Part shown: positions 27,092-35,456 of the stretch, piece by piece | Layout of the letters: each line of letters opens with the position of its first letter | Numbering within the stretch: the first letter of the stretch is position 1 | DNA from: Enterobacteriaceae bacterium B14 | Lineage (GTDB): Bacteria > Pseudomonadota > Gammaproteobacteria > Enterobacterales > Enterobacteriaceae | Length of the DNA stretch: 64,000 nt | Direction of reading: 5' to 3' | NCBI GenBank assembly: GCA_000307305.1 | Contig: DF158885.1 | Location: 152,664 to 216,663 of the forward strand | Notes under the pieces: model-generated | The model's database searches: none | Seen by the model: only the letters and a program-made list of their open reading frames with translations | What the model was told of the DNA's origin: nothing | Program-made: the position numbers and the translations under genes

Positions 27092-28246
27092 ATGCCTGTT
27101 GTTTGCATTAGACCTGCTATTCACATTAGAAAAATATCCTCGTTGTTTGCCATCGGTTTACTCTTGCTGACTGGCATTGCTCAAGCCGCACCTATTACAG
27201 TGACTGACATTGCTGGCCGTCAGGTGACCTTGCCGCAGCCAGCAAAGAGAGTGATGCTCGCGGATGCTCGTGCGCTGCTAGCACTGAATATCCTCCATCC
27301 ACAGGAGCCACTGAAAAACATTATCGCTTGGGATAGCTCACTCAAGGTGAAAGCGCCGGATCTTCTCGCCGCGTATGAGAAAAAATTTCCGCAAATTAGC
27401 AAGATCCCCACATTTAGTAACCCTTATGTTAATGATTTTAGTGTGGAAAATGCAGTGGTCATGAAACCGGACCTGATTGTTTTCGATATCGGCCTGATGG
27501 CCAAATTGAAAACCAGCGGTGTACTGGCGAATCTGGAAAAAATCGGGATTCCGATACTCTTTATCGACTTTCGCCAACAACCACTCACCAACACCGTCGC
27601 CAGTATGCGCCTGCTAGGGCAAGTGTTTGACGAACAACCAAACGCCGATGCCTTTATCCAGTTTTACCAACAGCGCCTCAACCTCGTGCGCCAACGCGTC
27701 GCCACGCTGAAGCCAGAGCAGCGCCCCAGCGTATTTATCGAACGCAGTGCAGGTATGAAAGGCGAACGTTGCTGTAACACTTTCGGCAAGGGTAGCTTTG
27801 GGCAGTTTATTGATGCCGCTGGCGGTAATAATATTGGTAGCAGCCTGTTCCCTGAAATGGGCGGTGAAATTAACGTCGAGCAGATGATAGTCAGCAACCC
27901 AGATTTCTATCTGATGACTGGCGCAGACTGGGGCCGTGGGCATAAAGGTACGCAGGCTGTACCACTAGGTTATGCGACTGACGTGGCAACAGCACAGAAA
28001 AAACTAACACCACTAATGAATCGTACAGGTCTAAATGTACTCACTGCGGTGAAAGAAAAGCGCGTTATGGCAATTTATCACCAATTCTATGACACACCAT
28101 TTAACTTTATTGCTGTTGAGGCCATCGCTAAATTCCTGCACCCAGACCTGTTTAAGGATATTGATCCACAAGCAGATATTGAAATGGCACACCAAAAATT
28201 TACCGCACTAGACTATAGCGGCGTATTTTGGATAACGGCACAATAA
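27092..28246 (+). CDS. Periplasmic iron-siderophore/heme-binding protein (FecB/BtuF-like)
   Basis: A 384-residue class III binding protein, started at ATG 27092 with AAGGA six bases upstream. A signal peptide (LFAIGLLLLTGIAQAAP) is followed by TVTDIAGRQVTLPQPAKRVML, the standard opening of cobalamin/Fe-siderophore binding proteins. NAVVMKPDLIVFD and IPILFIDFRQQP are typical. It would carry a chelate from the outer-membrane receptor to an ABC permease that is not in the window. The Fur box upstream and TonB receptor downstream support iron uptake. The chelate is unknown. Confidence 0.85.
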   Translation: MPVVCIRPAIHIRKISSLFAIGLLLLTGIAQAAPITVTDIAGRQVTLPQPAKRVMLADARALLALNILHPQEPLKNIIAWDSSLKVKAPDLLAAYEKKFPQISKIPTFSNPYVNDFSVENAVVMKPDLIVFDIGLMAKLKTSGVLANLEKIGIPILFIDFRQQPLTNTVASMRLLGQVFDEQPNADAFIQFYQQRLNLVRQRVATLKPEQRPSVFIERSAGMKGERCCNTFGKGSFGQFIDAAGGNNIGSSLFPEMGGEINVEQMIVSNPDFYLMTGADWGRGHKGTQAVPLGYATDVATAQKKLTPLMNRTGLNVLTAVKEKRVMAIYHQFYDTPFNFIAVEAIAKFLHPDLFKDIDPQADIEMAHQKFTALDYSGVFWITAQ

Positions 28247-28340
28247 CGCTCTCTTAGGGCCTATCAGTCGAGTTTTCGACTAGATATGGCCCCGATCACA
28301 TCCTGATCTATATTAGCAATAAATTTATTTACTCGGAAAT

Positions 28341-28359
28341 AATAATGATTATTATTGTT
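28341..28359 (+). promoter_or_regulatory. Putative Fur box upstream of the TonB receptor
   Basis: AATAATGATTATTATTGTT resembles the Fur consensus and lies about 33 bases before the receptor ATG. It suggests that the receptor has its own iron-repressed promoter in addition to any read-through. Confidence 0.65.
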
Positions 28360-28391
28360 ATTCCTGAAATACATTCTGGCTTGCCATCATT

Positions 28392-30521
28392 ATGTCGATT
28401 CGTTTTCGCCTTTCTCTGCTGGTAGCATCCATTGCTCTAGCATTACCTGCTTTTTCTGCCGATAAAACCTCTCAAAATGACACCTCTGAGGATACGATTA
28501 CCGTCGTTGGCAACTGGCTGGATAACCCAGATACCAGTTCGGTGTTACTCAATCACCCCGGTGCACGCTCCATCGTTACCGAACAACAGATGCACGAACA
28601 AGGCAACCAGACCATCGCCGATACCCTACGCGGTGTACCCGGTGTTCAAGTGCGTGACAGCAACGGTACTGGTGGTAGCGATATCTCATTAAACGTTGGC
28701 GTCCGTGGGCTAACGTCTCGTCTGTCGCCACGCTCTACTATCTTGATGGATGGCGTACCGCTAGCCGTTGCACCCTATGGTCAACCTCAGCTTTCGATGG
28801 CACCGCTGTCAATCGGCAACCTCCAATCGGTTGATGTTGTACGCGGCGGAGGTGCAGTACGTTACGGGCCGCAAAACGTTGGTGGGGTGATCAACTTTGT
28901 CAGCAAAGATATTCCTAAAGAGTTAGGCGGAACAGTAGGTGTACAAACTCAAGGCGCCAGCCACGGCGGCCTAAAAACACTGACTAACGCGTCATTAGGC
29001 GGTACGTCAGATAACGGTTTCGGCGCTGAGCTACTTTACTCTGGCCTGCATGGTCAAGGTTATCGAGACCACAACGACAACACCGACATCGATGATTTCA
29101 TGCTGAAAACGCGCTATACATTGACGCCTAATGATGAACTACTGGCCAACTTTCACTATTACGATGCCAAGTCTGGTATGCCCGGCGGTCTGAGTAGTGC
29201 GCAATATGCGAAAAACCCATTCCAAACCACCCGCCCTTGGGATCAGTTTGAGGGCCGCCGCAAGGATATGTCATTCAAATACAAGCATCAGGAAGATGAC
29301 AAACAGTTCGAAGTACTCACCTACTTTACGGACAGTTATCGTGGCAGCAATATTGAATCAGAAGGCTCCGGCAAAAACGCCGGCATGAAGCGTATGGTGT
29401 CCTATCCTCGCCATTACTCAACTTGGGCAATAGAGCCAAGTTATTCTCAACTGTTTCGTTTCTGGGATATGGCGCATGAAGTTACCCTTGGCTATCGCTA
29501 TCTGAATGAAACAATGGATGAAAAGGCATCTCGCTCTGATTGGTATAACCCAGCCAATATCGGTTCTACGCCAGAGACGCCAAATTATTACCAGCACACC
29601 TCAGGCGGTACGGCAGCCCATGCGCTGTATATTGATGATGCGATCAACGTTGGCAACTGGACTATCACACCGGGCCTGCGGTATGAAAGTATCCGCACTC
29701 ATGTCAACGACTCATTCAACAACATCAAGCGTGAGAAAAACTATAGCGAACCGCTGCCGTCACTGAACCTGATGTATCACCTGTCTGATTCTTGGAAAGT
29801 ATTCGCCAACGCGAATACCTCATTTGGTAGCATGCAATACTTTCAACTGACCAGAGGCGGTAATGGCAACCAGCCTGCACCTGGCCTTACGGCAGAAAAA
29901 GCGCATACCTATGAGTTTGGTACGCGCTTTGACGACACCGTCATCAAAGCTGAAGCCACCATGTTTTACATCGATTTTGACAACCAACTGCAATACATCA
30001 ACAACGATGTGGGCTGGACCAATATGGGGGCCACCAAGCACCAAGGTATTGAGCTAGCATTCAGCTATGATCTTAGTGAGTTGAGTAACGCGCTGGACGG
30101 CATGAGCGTCTATACCTCTTACACCTATACTAAAGCCAGTACTGATAAAGGGGATTTCTCCGGTAAGGATTTGCCGTTCTATTCCCGTCAGGTATATACC
30201 GTTGGCACACGCTATGCGACAGGTAATTGGGTATGGAACCTAGATGGCTATGCACAATCCAAGCAACATTCTCCAGGTACTGGGCCTGAGTACACAACGC
30301 AGGAAAGTGCCGATGGTCAGTTCGGTAATATTGCGGGTTATGCAGTATGGAATATGCGCGGGGAGTATAACTTCGGGCCTCAGCTATCAAACCTAACGTT
30401 AGGTGCTGGTGTCAAAAACCTGTTTGACCAACGCTACTACACGCGATCTAACGACAATAACTTTGGTAAATACGTTGGCGAACCTCGTACTTTCTTTGTT
30501 CAGGGTTCTGTCTCGTTCTAA
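28392..30521 (+). CDS. TonB-dependent siderophore receptor (FecA-like)
   Basis: A 709-residue outer-membrane receptor. Signal peptide (LVASIALALPAFSA), TonB box EDTITVVGN, plug domain (TIADTLRGVPGVQVRDSNG, MDGVPLAVAPYG, DVVRGGGAVRYGPQNVGGVI), then a 22-strand barrel ending in the terminal Phe of VQGSVSF. It resembles FecA/ferric-citrate and catecholate receptors but lacks the extra N-terminal signalling domain of FecA, so no FecIR-type transmembrane signalling is expected. It lies 145 bases after the binding protein. Ligand unknown. Confidence 0.88.
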   Translation: MSIRFRLSLLVASIALALPAFSADKTSQNDTSEDTITVVGNWLDNPDTSSVLLNHPGARSIVTEQQMHEQGNQTIADTLRGVPGVQVRDSNGTGGSDISLNVGVRGLTSRLSPRSTILMDGVPLAVAPYGQPQLSMAPLSIGNLQSVDVVRGGGAVRYGPQNVGGVINFVSKDIPKELGGTVGVQTQGASHGGLKTLTNASLGGTSDNGFGAELLYSGLHGQGYRDHNDNTDIDDFMLKTRYTLTPNDELLANFHYYDAKSGMPGGLSSAQYAKNPFQTTRPWDQFEGRRKDMSFKYKHQEDDKQFEVLTYFTDSYRGSNIESEGSGKNAGMKRMVSYPRHYSTWAIEPSYSQLFRFWDMAHEVTLGYRYLNETMDEKASRSDWYNPANIGSTPETPNYYQHTSGGTAAHALYIDDAINVGNWTITPGLRYESIRTHVNDSFNNIKREKNYSEPLPSLNLMYHLSDSWKVFANANTSFGSMQYFQLTRGGNGNQPAPGLTAEKAHTYEFGTRFDDTVIKAEATMFYIDFDNQLQYINNDVGWTNMGATKHQGIELAFSYDLSELSNALDGMSVYTSYTYTKASTDKGDFSGKDLPFYSRQVYTVGTRYATGNWVWNLDGYAQSKQHSPGTGPEYTTQESADGQFGNIAGYAVWNMRGEYNFGPQLSNLTLGAGVKNLFDQRYYTRSNDNNFGKYVGEPRTFFVQGSVSF

Positions 30522-30527
30522 AATCTG

Positions 30528-30548
30528 ATGCCCCTTAACGGGGGCATG
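30528..30548 (+). terminator. Probable terminator after the TonB receptor
   Basis: TGCCCC and GGGGGCA form a stem around TTAAC immediately after the receptor stop. The T-tract is weak (ATATTTACTT). Confidence 0.5.
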
Positions 30549-30615
30549 ACGATATTTACTTATCGTCGTCTTGTTATAGCTTTCACAATAGCCATCAATA
30601 AAAGGAGATTTATAG

Positions 30616-31008
30616 ATGGCTCTGTATGAAAAATTTCAAGATAGCTCAACCTCAGAAAAACTCTTTATTATTAATAAGCCTGACGCTCTCCCTATTATCT
30701 ATTCGTCTGCGGAATAGGCTCGGAAGGAGACTCGGCGTATCTTTGGTATTAATGGACATAATGATTTGGCTGATGCGTTCAGGCATTGTTACTTTGCTGC
30801 CATGCTCTCAAGGGATTTAGGGTATTACGATGCGATGACGTATCTAAAAGCCCATGAGGATTTCCCCGAAAACCCACCGAATGAAAAGCGAATGGATATG
30901 AGAAACAACTATATTGGGGCAGATATAGGGCAAACTCAGAAGGCTAACAGTGAGCTTGCCATGATGTGCTTACGGGCAGCCCAAGGAGGTAAACTTGCGC
31001 TACTTTAG
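30616..31008 (+). pseudogene. DUF6973-like protein with an in-frame amber stop
   Basis: ATG 30616 has a clear AAAGGAG upstream and reads MALYEKFQDSSTSEKLFIIN...YSSAE, then TAG at 30715. The same frame continues without shift through ARKETRRIFGINGHNDLADAFRHCYF, AHEDFPENPPNEKRMDMRNNYIGADIGQ to a stop at 31008. The DAFRHC...AHE...MDxxNNxxG pattern is like a family of small secreted or effector-associated domains (DUF6973-type; name from memory). Whether the stop is a null mutation or read through cannot be seen. The next gene overlaps its end. Confidence 0.6.
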
Positions 31009-31357
31009 TTGCCTATTTATTTTATTCGCCTTAACGGGATGCGGTGATACGCCTATTGAGGAATTGGAGCAATACGGAACAGAGCAGTTCAATTCTGAGC
31101 AATGGCAGCAAAAGCAAAATCGTTTAGGTATGGTATGGAGCTTATCGAAAGACAAGCTTATATGTACCCAAACCACCTCTCAGATAATTGGTTTGTTAGG
31201 CGAACCAAACGACTACTATGTTAGCAAAAGGTATAAAGCTTGGGGGATTAGCCGTGCTTTAACCTTTGTTGTTGATATCCCCTACGAGAAGGATAAGCCA
31301 GATAGATTTTTTATTTACGATCAAAAGGATACTATTGCTGAGTTTTTCTGCCATTAG
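30995..31357 (+). CDS. Small lipoprotein, possible partner of the preceding gene
   Basis: A 120-residue lipoprotein starting with TTG at 30995; a perfect AAGGAGGT lies at 30983-30990, inside the end of the previous gene. The lipobox is FALTGC, with Cys16 followed by Gly-Asp. Asp at +3 of the mature form does not give the classical inner-membrane signal (Asp at +2). The mature part has WSLSKDKLICTQT and LTFVVDIPYEKDKP. Tight overlap with the DUF6973-like gene suggests an effector/immunity or enzyme/inhibitor pair, which is inference. Confidence 0.65.
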   Translation: MRYFSCLFILFALTGCGDTPIEELEQYGTEQFNSEQWQQKQNRLGMVWSLSKDKLICTQTTSQIIGLLGEPNDYYVSKRYKAWGISRALTFVVDIPYEKDKPDRFFIYDQKDTIAEFFCH

Positions 31358-31917
31358 TTCCCATACCAAAAGGCTAGCGTCTCCCTTAGCTGGGGCAGAT
31401 ACAAGGCAAACCCAGAAGCGTAACAGCGGGCTTGGTCATACAGTGCTCGCCTAATATTCGTCGTTGATATTCCCTATAGTAAAGATAAACCAGCGCGCTT
31501 TCGTGGCTAGGGTATCGGATAAAGTTTTATTGCTTATGCATCATTTTCGGCCTAATTTAGATAGAAAAAAATTTAAATATTAGTATTCACATTATTTCTA
31601 ACACTCAGTTTTTTTGATAAAAATGTTATTAATAGGTGATTTGTTCGCTTTTGATACGTTCTGTAACAGACTATTTGGCGCTGGTTCCTCGTTATGGCTT
31701 CCTCTCACTTGCAGTGAGTAGGAGCTCATCTGCATAATGTGCGACAATATATATATTCTCATCCTCACTTCAGTTGTAGGTGAAATGACATCTTAATTTG
31801 TGTTTTCTCTTATGCGGGTTTAAATACAGCTGCGCCATAGAGAGCACGTTGGTTTTAAACGGGGGCGGTAAGGTGTATCGAGCCAGCGCTTCGTTTTTGA
31901 GTAGTCGGGGTTTACAC
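31358..31917. other. Non-coding stretch with remnants of a duplicated gene pair
   Basis: 31391-31435 is a diverged copy of 30915-30959 (end of the DUF6973-like gene; reads GADTRQTQKRNSG). 31456-31504 is a diverged copy of 31265-31312 (lipoprotein end; reads FVVDIPYSKDKPARF). The two are 65 bases apart instead of 350, so about 285 bases have been lost. The remainder up to 31917 is AT-rich, with no supported gene, and must hold the yhjJ promoter. Confidence 0.7.
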
Positions 31918-33684
31918 ATGCAAGTCACCAGAATTCAAATGTCGATGGGAGGGTTGCTGCTGGTAGCCGCTAGTAGTGGGGTACAGGCAGAGGCACTTCA
32001 GCCAGATCCTGCTTGGCAAGAGGGTAAACTTGATAATGGTTTCACTTGGCAGGTTTTAGCGACACCGCAGCGTCCAAGCGATCGAACGGAGCTACGTCTG
32101 GTTGTTGAAACTGGCTCATTAACAGAAGGCCCGCAGCAAAAAGGGTTTTCCGTTCTTTTACCTCAAATTGCTTTGCGCTATAGCGCATCACTTGCACCAG
32201 AACAGTTTAAAAGCGTCTGGCAGCATGTCATTAAGAAAACATCATCAATACCACCCGTCGTTAACTCCTATGGCTTCACGATTTATAGCTTGAGCGTACC
32301 TAACAACAATCCAGAACTACTAAAAGATGCGATGACGTGGTTAGCGGATGCATCAGGCAAATTACCGATTAGCGAAGAAGCCATTAAAGCCGTCGGTGCG
32401 TCTAAAAGCGCGATAGCGACTTATCCGCCGAATATGGCTGATCCTTGGTGGCGCTACCGGTTAAAAGGGTCTGCTATGTTGGGGCACAATCCCCAAATGC
32501 CAGCAGGTCATGTTGATGCGGCAGCATTGGCTGCTTTCTATAAGCAATCTTATACGCCAGACATCATGCGGTTATATGTTGTCGGTAATATCGACAGCCG
32601 TAACTTAACTGAGCAAATTAATAAGAATTTTGGCACGCTTGAAGGGAAACGTAAGACACCTTCGACCATTCCTAGCCTGTCTCCGTTGCCGCCCAAATCT
32701 GTGAACTTAATTGGTGTGCCTGCAGTACAGCCTACGTTGTCATTCATCTGGGACCGACCGTGGACACCTATTCGAGAAGTGAAAGCGCAGGAGATGTATT
32801 GGCAAAATGACTTAGCCCGTGAAGTCATCTTCGTTCGCCTTCAGCAGCTTATCTCGAATAAAAAGAATAACGCCTCTAAGTTTGGTTTCGGCTGTATTGC
32901 GCATTTCCAACGTTCGCAGTGCGCTATTCATCTAAACACTCCAGAAACTCATCTTAAATCGTCGATGGAGCAAGTTGCCAAAGAGATGGCGAAGCTGGAT
33001 GAAAATGGATTAACTCAGGCGGAGTTTGATGCTTTGATTGCTGAGAAGAAAAAGCAATTAGAGGGGCTGTTTGCTACTTATGCTCGGATGGATACGTCCA
33101 TTTTGATGAAACAGCACTTACTTTCTCAGGATAGTAACATGGTAGATATCTCCCCAGAGAACTATCAGAAACTGCGCCAATCTTTCTTATCCACGCTGAC
33201 GTTAGATGCGCTAAACCAATCTTTACGCCATCAAATCTCTTTAGCGCCAGTGATTGTGCTGTTCCAACCAAATGGCGAGTCGTCAGAGAAGAGTTCAGAG
33301 GCATTGGCTGAGATTTATCAGAACATCGTTAAGCCACAACCACCGCGAGATATTGCACCGGAAGAGCCTGCGAAGCATATTGAATTAGCACCATTGCCAA
33401 GTACAGCAGCGCCTGATTCAAGTGTGGATAACGCCGAACCAAAAGAGAGTACGCCAGCGGCAGATACACCGGCTAGCACACAGAGTGAAGTGCAGGCGGA
33501 AGAGGCTGACGCTAAGGCTCTTAATGCCCCCGTGACGGCTGCGCCAGATGAAAAAATAGAGGCGAAAGGGCAAGTAGTACCAGAGGTTAAGGCCGATGAG
33601 AAAAACCAGACGCCAGTACAACCTGTCGTGAAAGAGAAAGAGAAAAAAGGCCACACCTCACAGATGACCTCTGTGCAAGTGTAG
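31918..33684 (+). CDS. yhjJ: YhjJ-like M16-family protein, probably without protease activity
   Basis: A 588-residue exported protein, started at ATG 31918 (MQVTRIQMSMGGLLLVAASSG, a signal peptide). It follows the YhjJ pattern of an insulinase-like M16 protein. Where active M16 enzymes have HxxEH, this one reads GSLTEGPQQKGFSVLLP, so the zinc site is lost and catalysis is unlikely. The last 110 residues are a low-complexity Ala/Pro/Glu/Lys-rich tail, longer than in the E. coli protein (498 residues). The neighbour kdgK matches the E. coli gene order. Role unknown. Confidence 0.85.
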   Translation: MQVTRIQMSMGGLLLVAASSGVQAEALQPDPAWQEGKLDNGFTWQVLATPQRPSDRTELRLVVETGSLTEGPQQKGFSVLLPQIALRYSASLAPEQFKSVWQHVIKKTSSIPPVVNSYGFTIYSLSVPNNNPELLKDAMTWLADASGKLPISEEAIKAVGASKSAIATYPPNMADPWWRYRLKGSAMLGHNPQMPAGHVDAAALAAFYKQSYTPDIMRLYVVGNIDSRNLTEQINKNFGTLEGKRKTPSTIPSLSPLPPKSVNLIGVPAVQPTLSFIWDRPWTPIREVKAQEMYWQNDLAREVIFVRLQQLISNKKNNASKFGFGCIAHFQRSQCAIHLNTPETHLKSSMEQVAKEMAKLDENGLTQAEFDALIAEKKKQLEGLFATYARMDTSILMKQHLLSQDSNMVDISPENYQKLRQSFLSTLTLDALNQSLRHQISLAPVIVLFQPNGESSEKSSEALAEIYQNIVKPQPPRDIAPEEPAKHIELAPLPSTAAPDSSVDNAEPKESTPAADTPASTQSEVQAEEADAKALNAPVTAAPDEKIEAKGQVVPEVKADEKNQTPVQPVVKEKEKKGHTSQMTSVQV

Positions 33685-33706
33685 TTTTTAATAAAGAAAG
33701 TCACTG

Positions 33707-33744
33707 AATGAGTGAATACCCCATAAGGTATTCACTCATTTTTT
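33707..33744. terminator. Bidirectional terminator between yhjJ and kdgK
   Basis: AATGAGTGAATACC (33707-33720) and GGTATTCACTCATT (33727-33740) form a perfect 14-bp stem with loop CCATAA, followed by TTTT on the plus strand. Convergent genes lie on either side. Confidence 0.9.
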
Positions 33745-33769
33745 ATATGAAGTGAGAAAGCACAAGTTG

Positions 33770-34702
33770 TTAGGCGTCAGGCATGGCGGAAAGAGGGATA
33801 ATTGCCCCGCGATGCTGGATAACGGTACTCGCCGTTAAATGCCCACGCTGCGCCGCCGCAAGGGCATCACCCCCACTAAGGCGAATCGCCAAATAACCCG
33901 CACTAAAAGAGTCACCTGCCGCCGTCGTATCGACCACGCTCTCTTTCGGTAGCTTTACCGCAGGCACTTCTCGTTGTTCTTCGGCAGTGACAACGATACA
34001 GGCATCGGCCCCGCGCTTAATCACAATCTCTTTCACCCCTAATGCCTGGGTTCTGGTGATCACTGTTTCTAGCGGTTTTTCGCCCCACAGCATATCTTCG
34101 TCATCCAGCGTTAAGAAGGCGATATCGGTGCAAGAAAGCATCTCGTGGTAGGCGCGCTGAGTCTCTTCTTTATTGGCCCATAACCGCGGGCGATAGTTGT
34201 TATCAAAGATCACTTTGCCACCGTTGGCACGGCACTGACGCAACAGCGCCATTAGCTTGGTTCGGCTCTCTTGATTTAGGATAGCGAGGCTAATCCCACT
34301 CAAATAGAGATAGTCAAATTGGGACAGTTGAGCGCAAATCTGTTCTGCCTCACGGCTCTGTAGCCAGTAGCGTGCGGCGGCATCGTTACGCCAGTAATAG
34401 AAGGTACGTTCGCCAGTTGCATCTGTTTCAATGACGTAAAGGCCGGGAAGCTTCTCATCCATACGCTGGATAAGGTCAGTTTTAATCCCTTCACTCTGCC
34501 ATGCGGTCAGCATTTCCTGACTAAAGCTGTCCGTACCCAGCGCTGTTACATAATGTACGCTGAGTGTTTCAGGCCGTACTTGTCGTGCAATATAGACAGC
34601 GGTATTTAGCGTATCGCCACCAAAGCCACGGCTCAGGTCATCACCTTTTTGTGACAGTTCAATCATACATTCGCCGATGACGGCAATCTTCTTGGTATTC
34701 AT
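33770..34702 (-). CDS. kdgK: 2-dehydro-3-deoxygluconokinase
   Basis: A 310-residue PfkB-family sugar kinase, started at ATG 34702 (MNTKKIAVIGECMIELSQ); an in-frame ATG 15 codons earlier is not family-like. GGDTLNTAVYIARQ is the sugar-binding N-terminal motif and VDTTAAGDSFSAGYLA holds the catalytic Asp. It phosphorylates KDG from pectin or hexuronate breakdown before the Entner-Doudoroff aldolase. Adjacent yhjJ supports orthology. A 12-bp palindrome AGAACGCGTTCT (34729-34740) just upstream may be its operator. Confidence 0.92.
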   Translation of the reverse strand: MNTKKIAVIGECMIELSQKGDDLSRGFGGDTLNTAVYIARQVRPETLSVHYVTALGTDSFSQEMLTAWQSEGIKTDLIQRMDEKLPGLYVIETDATGERTFYYWRNDAAARYWLQSREAEQICAQLSQFDYLYLSGISLAILNQESRTKLMALLRQCRANGGKVIFDNNYRPRLWANKEETQRAYHEMLSCTDIAFLTLDDEDMLWGEKPLETVITRTQALGVKEIVIKRGADACIVVTAEEQREVPAVKLPKESVVDTTAAGDSFSAGYLAIRLSGGDALAAAQRGHLTASTVIQHRGAIIPLSAMPDA

Positions 34703-34728
34703 TCGGTATCCCAGCCAAATTAGTAAAA

Positions 34729-34740
34729 AGAACGCGTTCT
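34729..34740. promoter_or_regulatory. Palindrome upstream of kdgK, possible operator
   Basis: AGAACGCGTTCT, perfect 12-bp palindrome 27 bases before the kdgK start. It does not match the KdgR consensus; a LacI-type regulator is possible. Low support. Confidence 0.35.
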
Positions 34741-34807
34741 CTCCCATGCTTTAGCGTGGGTGCTGCTCTATTGTCCGTATTCTCAGCGTAATGATGTAGA
34801 ACGCATA

Positions 34808-34844
34808 TGCCGTGATATTCGATTAAACGAGGCATATCACGGCA
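34808..34844 (-). terminator. Hairpin downstream of the tautomerase gene
   Basis: TGCCGTGATAT (34808-34818) and ATATCACGGCA (34834-34844) form an 11-bp stem between the tautomerase stop and kdgK. A T-tract is not clear on the minus strand. Confidence 0.5.
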
Positions 34845-34953
34845 GGGCGAAGATTAGTTTCAAGGCGAAGAAAGGGATAGTCAACAGAAATAAAACGCTG
34901 TTTTATTTCTGTGTGATTTAGATCGAGAAATGGTGATGTTTAGGGCGAGGATA

Positions 34954-35157
34954 TTAAGAATTTTGCTTCCTAAACTCACTAACGGGCATCCCACCCACAC
35001 CCCAGTTATCCAGATCCACTTCATCGATGACGACAACGGTTGTTTTTGGATTTTTGCCCAATGTATCAACCAGCAACTGGGTCACGCCTTCAATCAGCGC
35101 CTTCTTCTGCTCTGCGGTAGCCCCTTCACGGGTAATCTTGATATTAACGTAAGGCAT
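34954..35157 (-). CDS. 4-oxalocrotonate tautomerase-family protein
   Basis: A 67-residue tautomerase-fold protein. The N-terminal Pro that becomes the catalytic base is present (MPYVNIKITREG), as are the conserved QKKALIEGVT helix and VVVIDEVDLDNWGVGG. It probably isomerises an enol substrate; which one cannot be seen. It stands alone between hairpins. Confidence 0.9.
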   Translation of the reverse strand: MPYVNIKITREGATAEQKKALIEGVTQLLVDTLGKNPKTTVVVIDEVDLDNWGVGGMPVSEFRKQNS

Positions 35158-35456
35158 GGTAGTCCTCTCTGTTGGGTTATTAGCGTTATATAAAAATCAA
35201 TTTTTATAACTTTTGGAACCAAGTACTAACATCTAAAAGTGCAATAGCACTGAATATAAGACATTAAGATCGGATTTACACACTCAAAGAGAAATGGGCG
35301 AGACAGGGTTAAGAAGAGAATAGCTGTTTAGATATTACCGAGAAATAGCATTATCGCTCGATATAAAAGGCGGTGCCGAGTGCAATATTGCATTCATATT
35401 GCACTCGGCACCAACACTTGGCGCAGCCCTTCCAAAGACTCAGAAGAGCAAAAAAA
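35158..35456. other. Gene-free interval with a 17-bp hairpin
   Basis: AT-rich interval between the tautomerase start and the symporter stop, both on the minus strand. It contains the perfect stem at 35372-35412 and presumably the tautomerase promoter. Confidence 0.5.
35372..35412 (-). terminator. Strong hairpin, probable terminator of the symporter gene
   Basis: GGTGCCGAGTGCAATAT (35372-35388) pairs perfectly with its reverse complement at 35396-35412 around a 7-base loop. On the minus strand it is followed by GCCTTTTATA, a short T-tract, 44 bases after the symporter stop. Confidence 0.75.

Noticed and set aside
30626-30820. 64-codon ORF overlapping the start of the DUF6973-like gene
   Set aside because: It is an out-of-frame shadow of the amber-interrupted gene, which has the ribosome-binding site and the conserved motifs.
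33318-33704. Minus-strand ORFs (up to 128 codons) opposite the yhjJ tail
   Set aside because: Low-complexity mirror of the Ala/Pro/Glu-rich tail, without ribosome-binding site or family resemblance.
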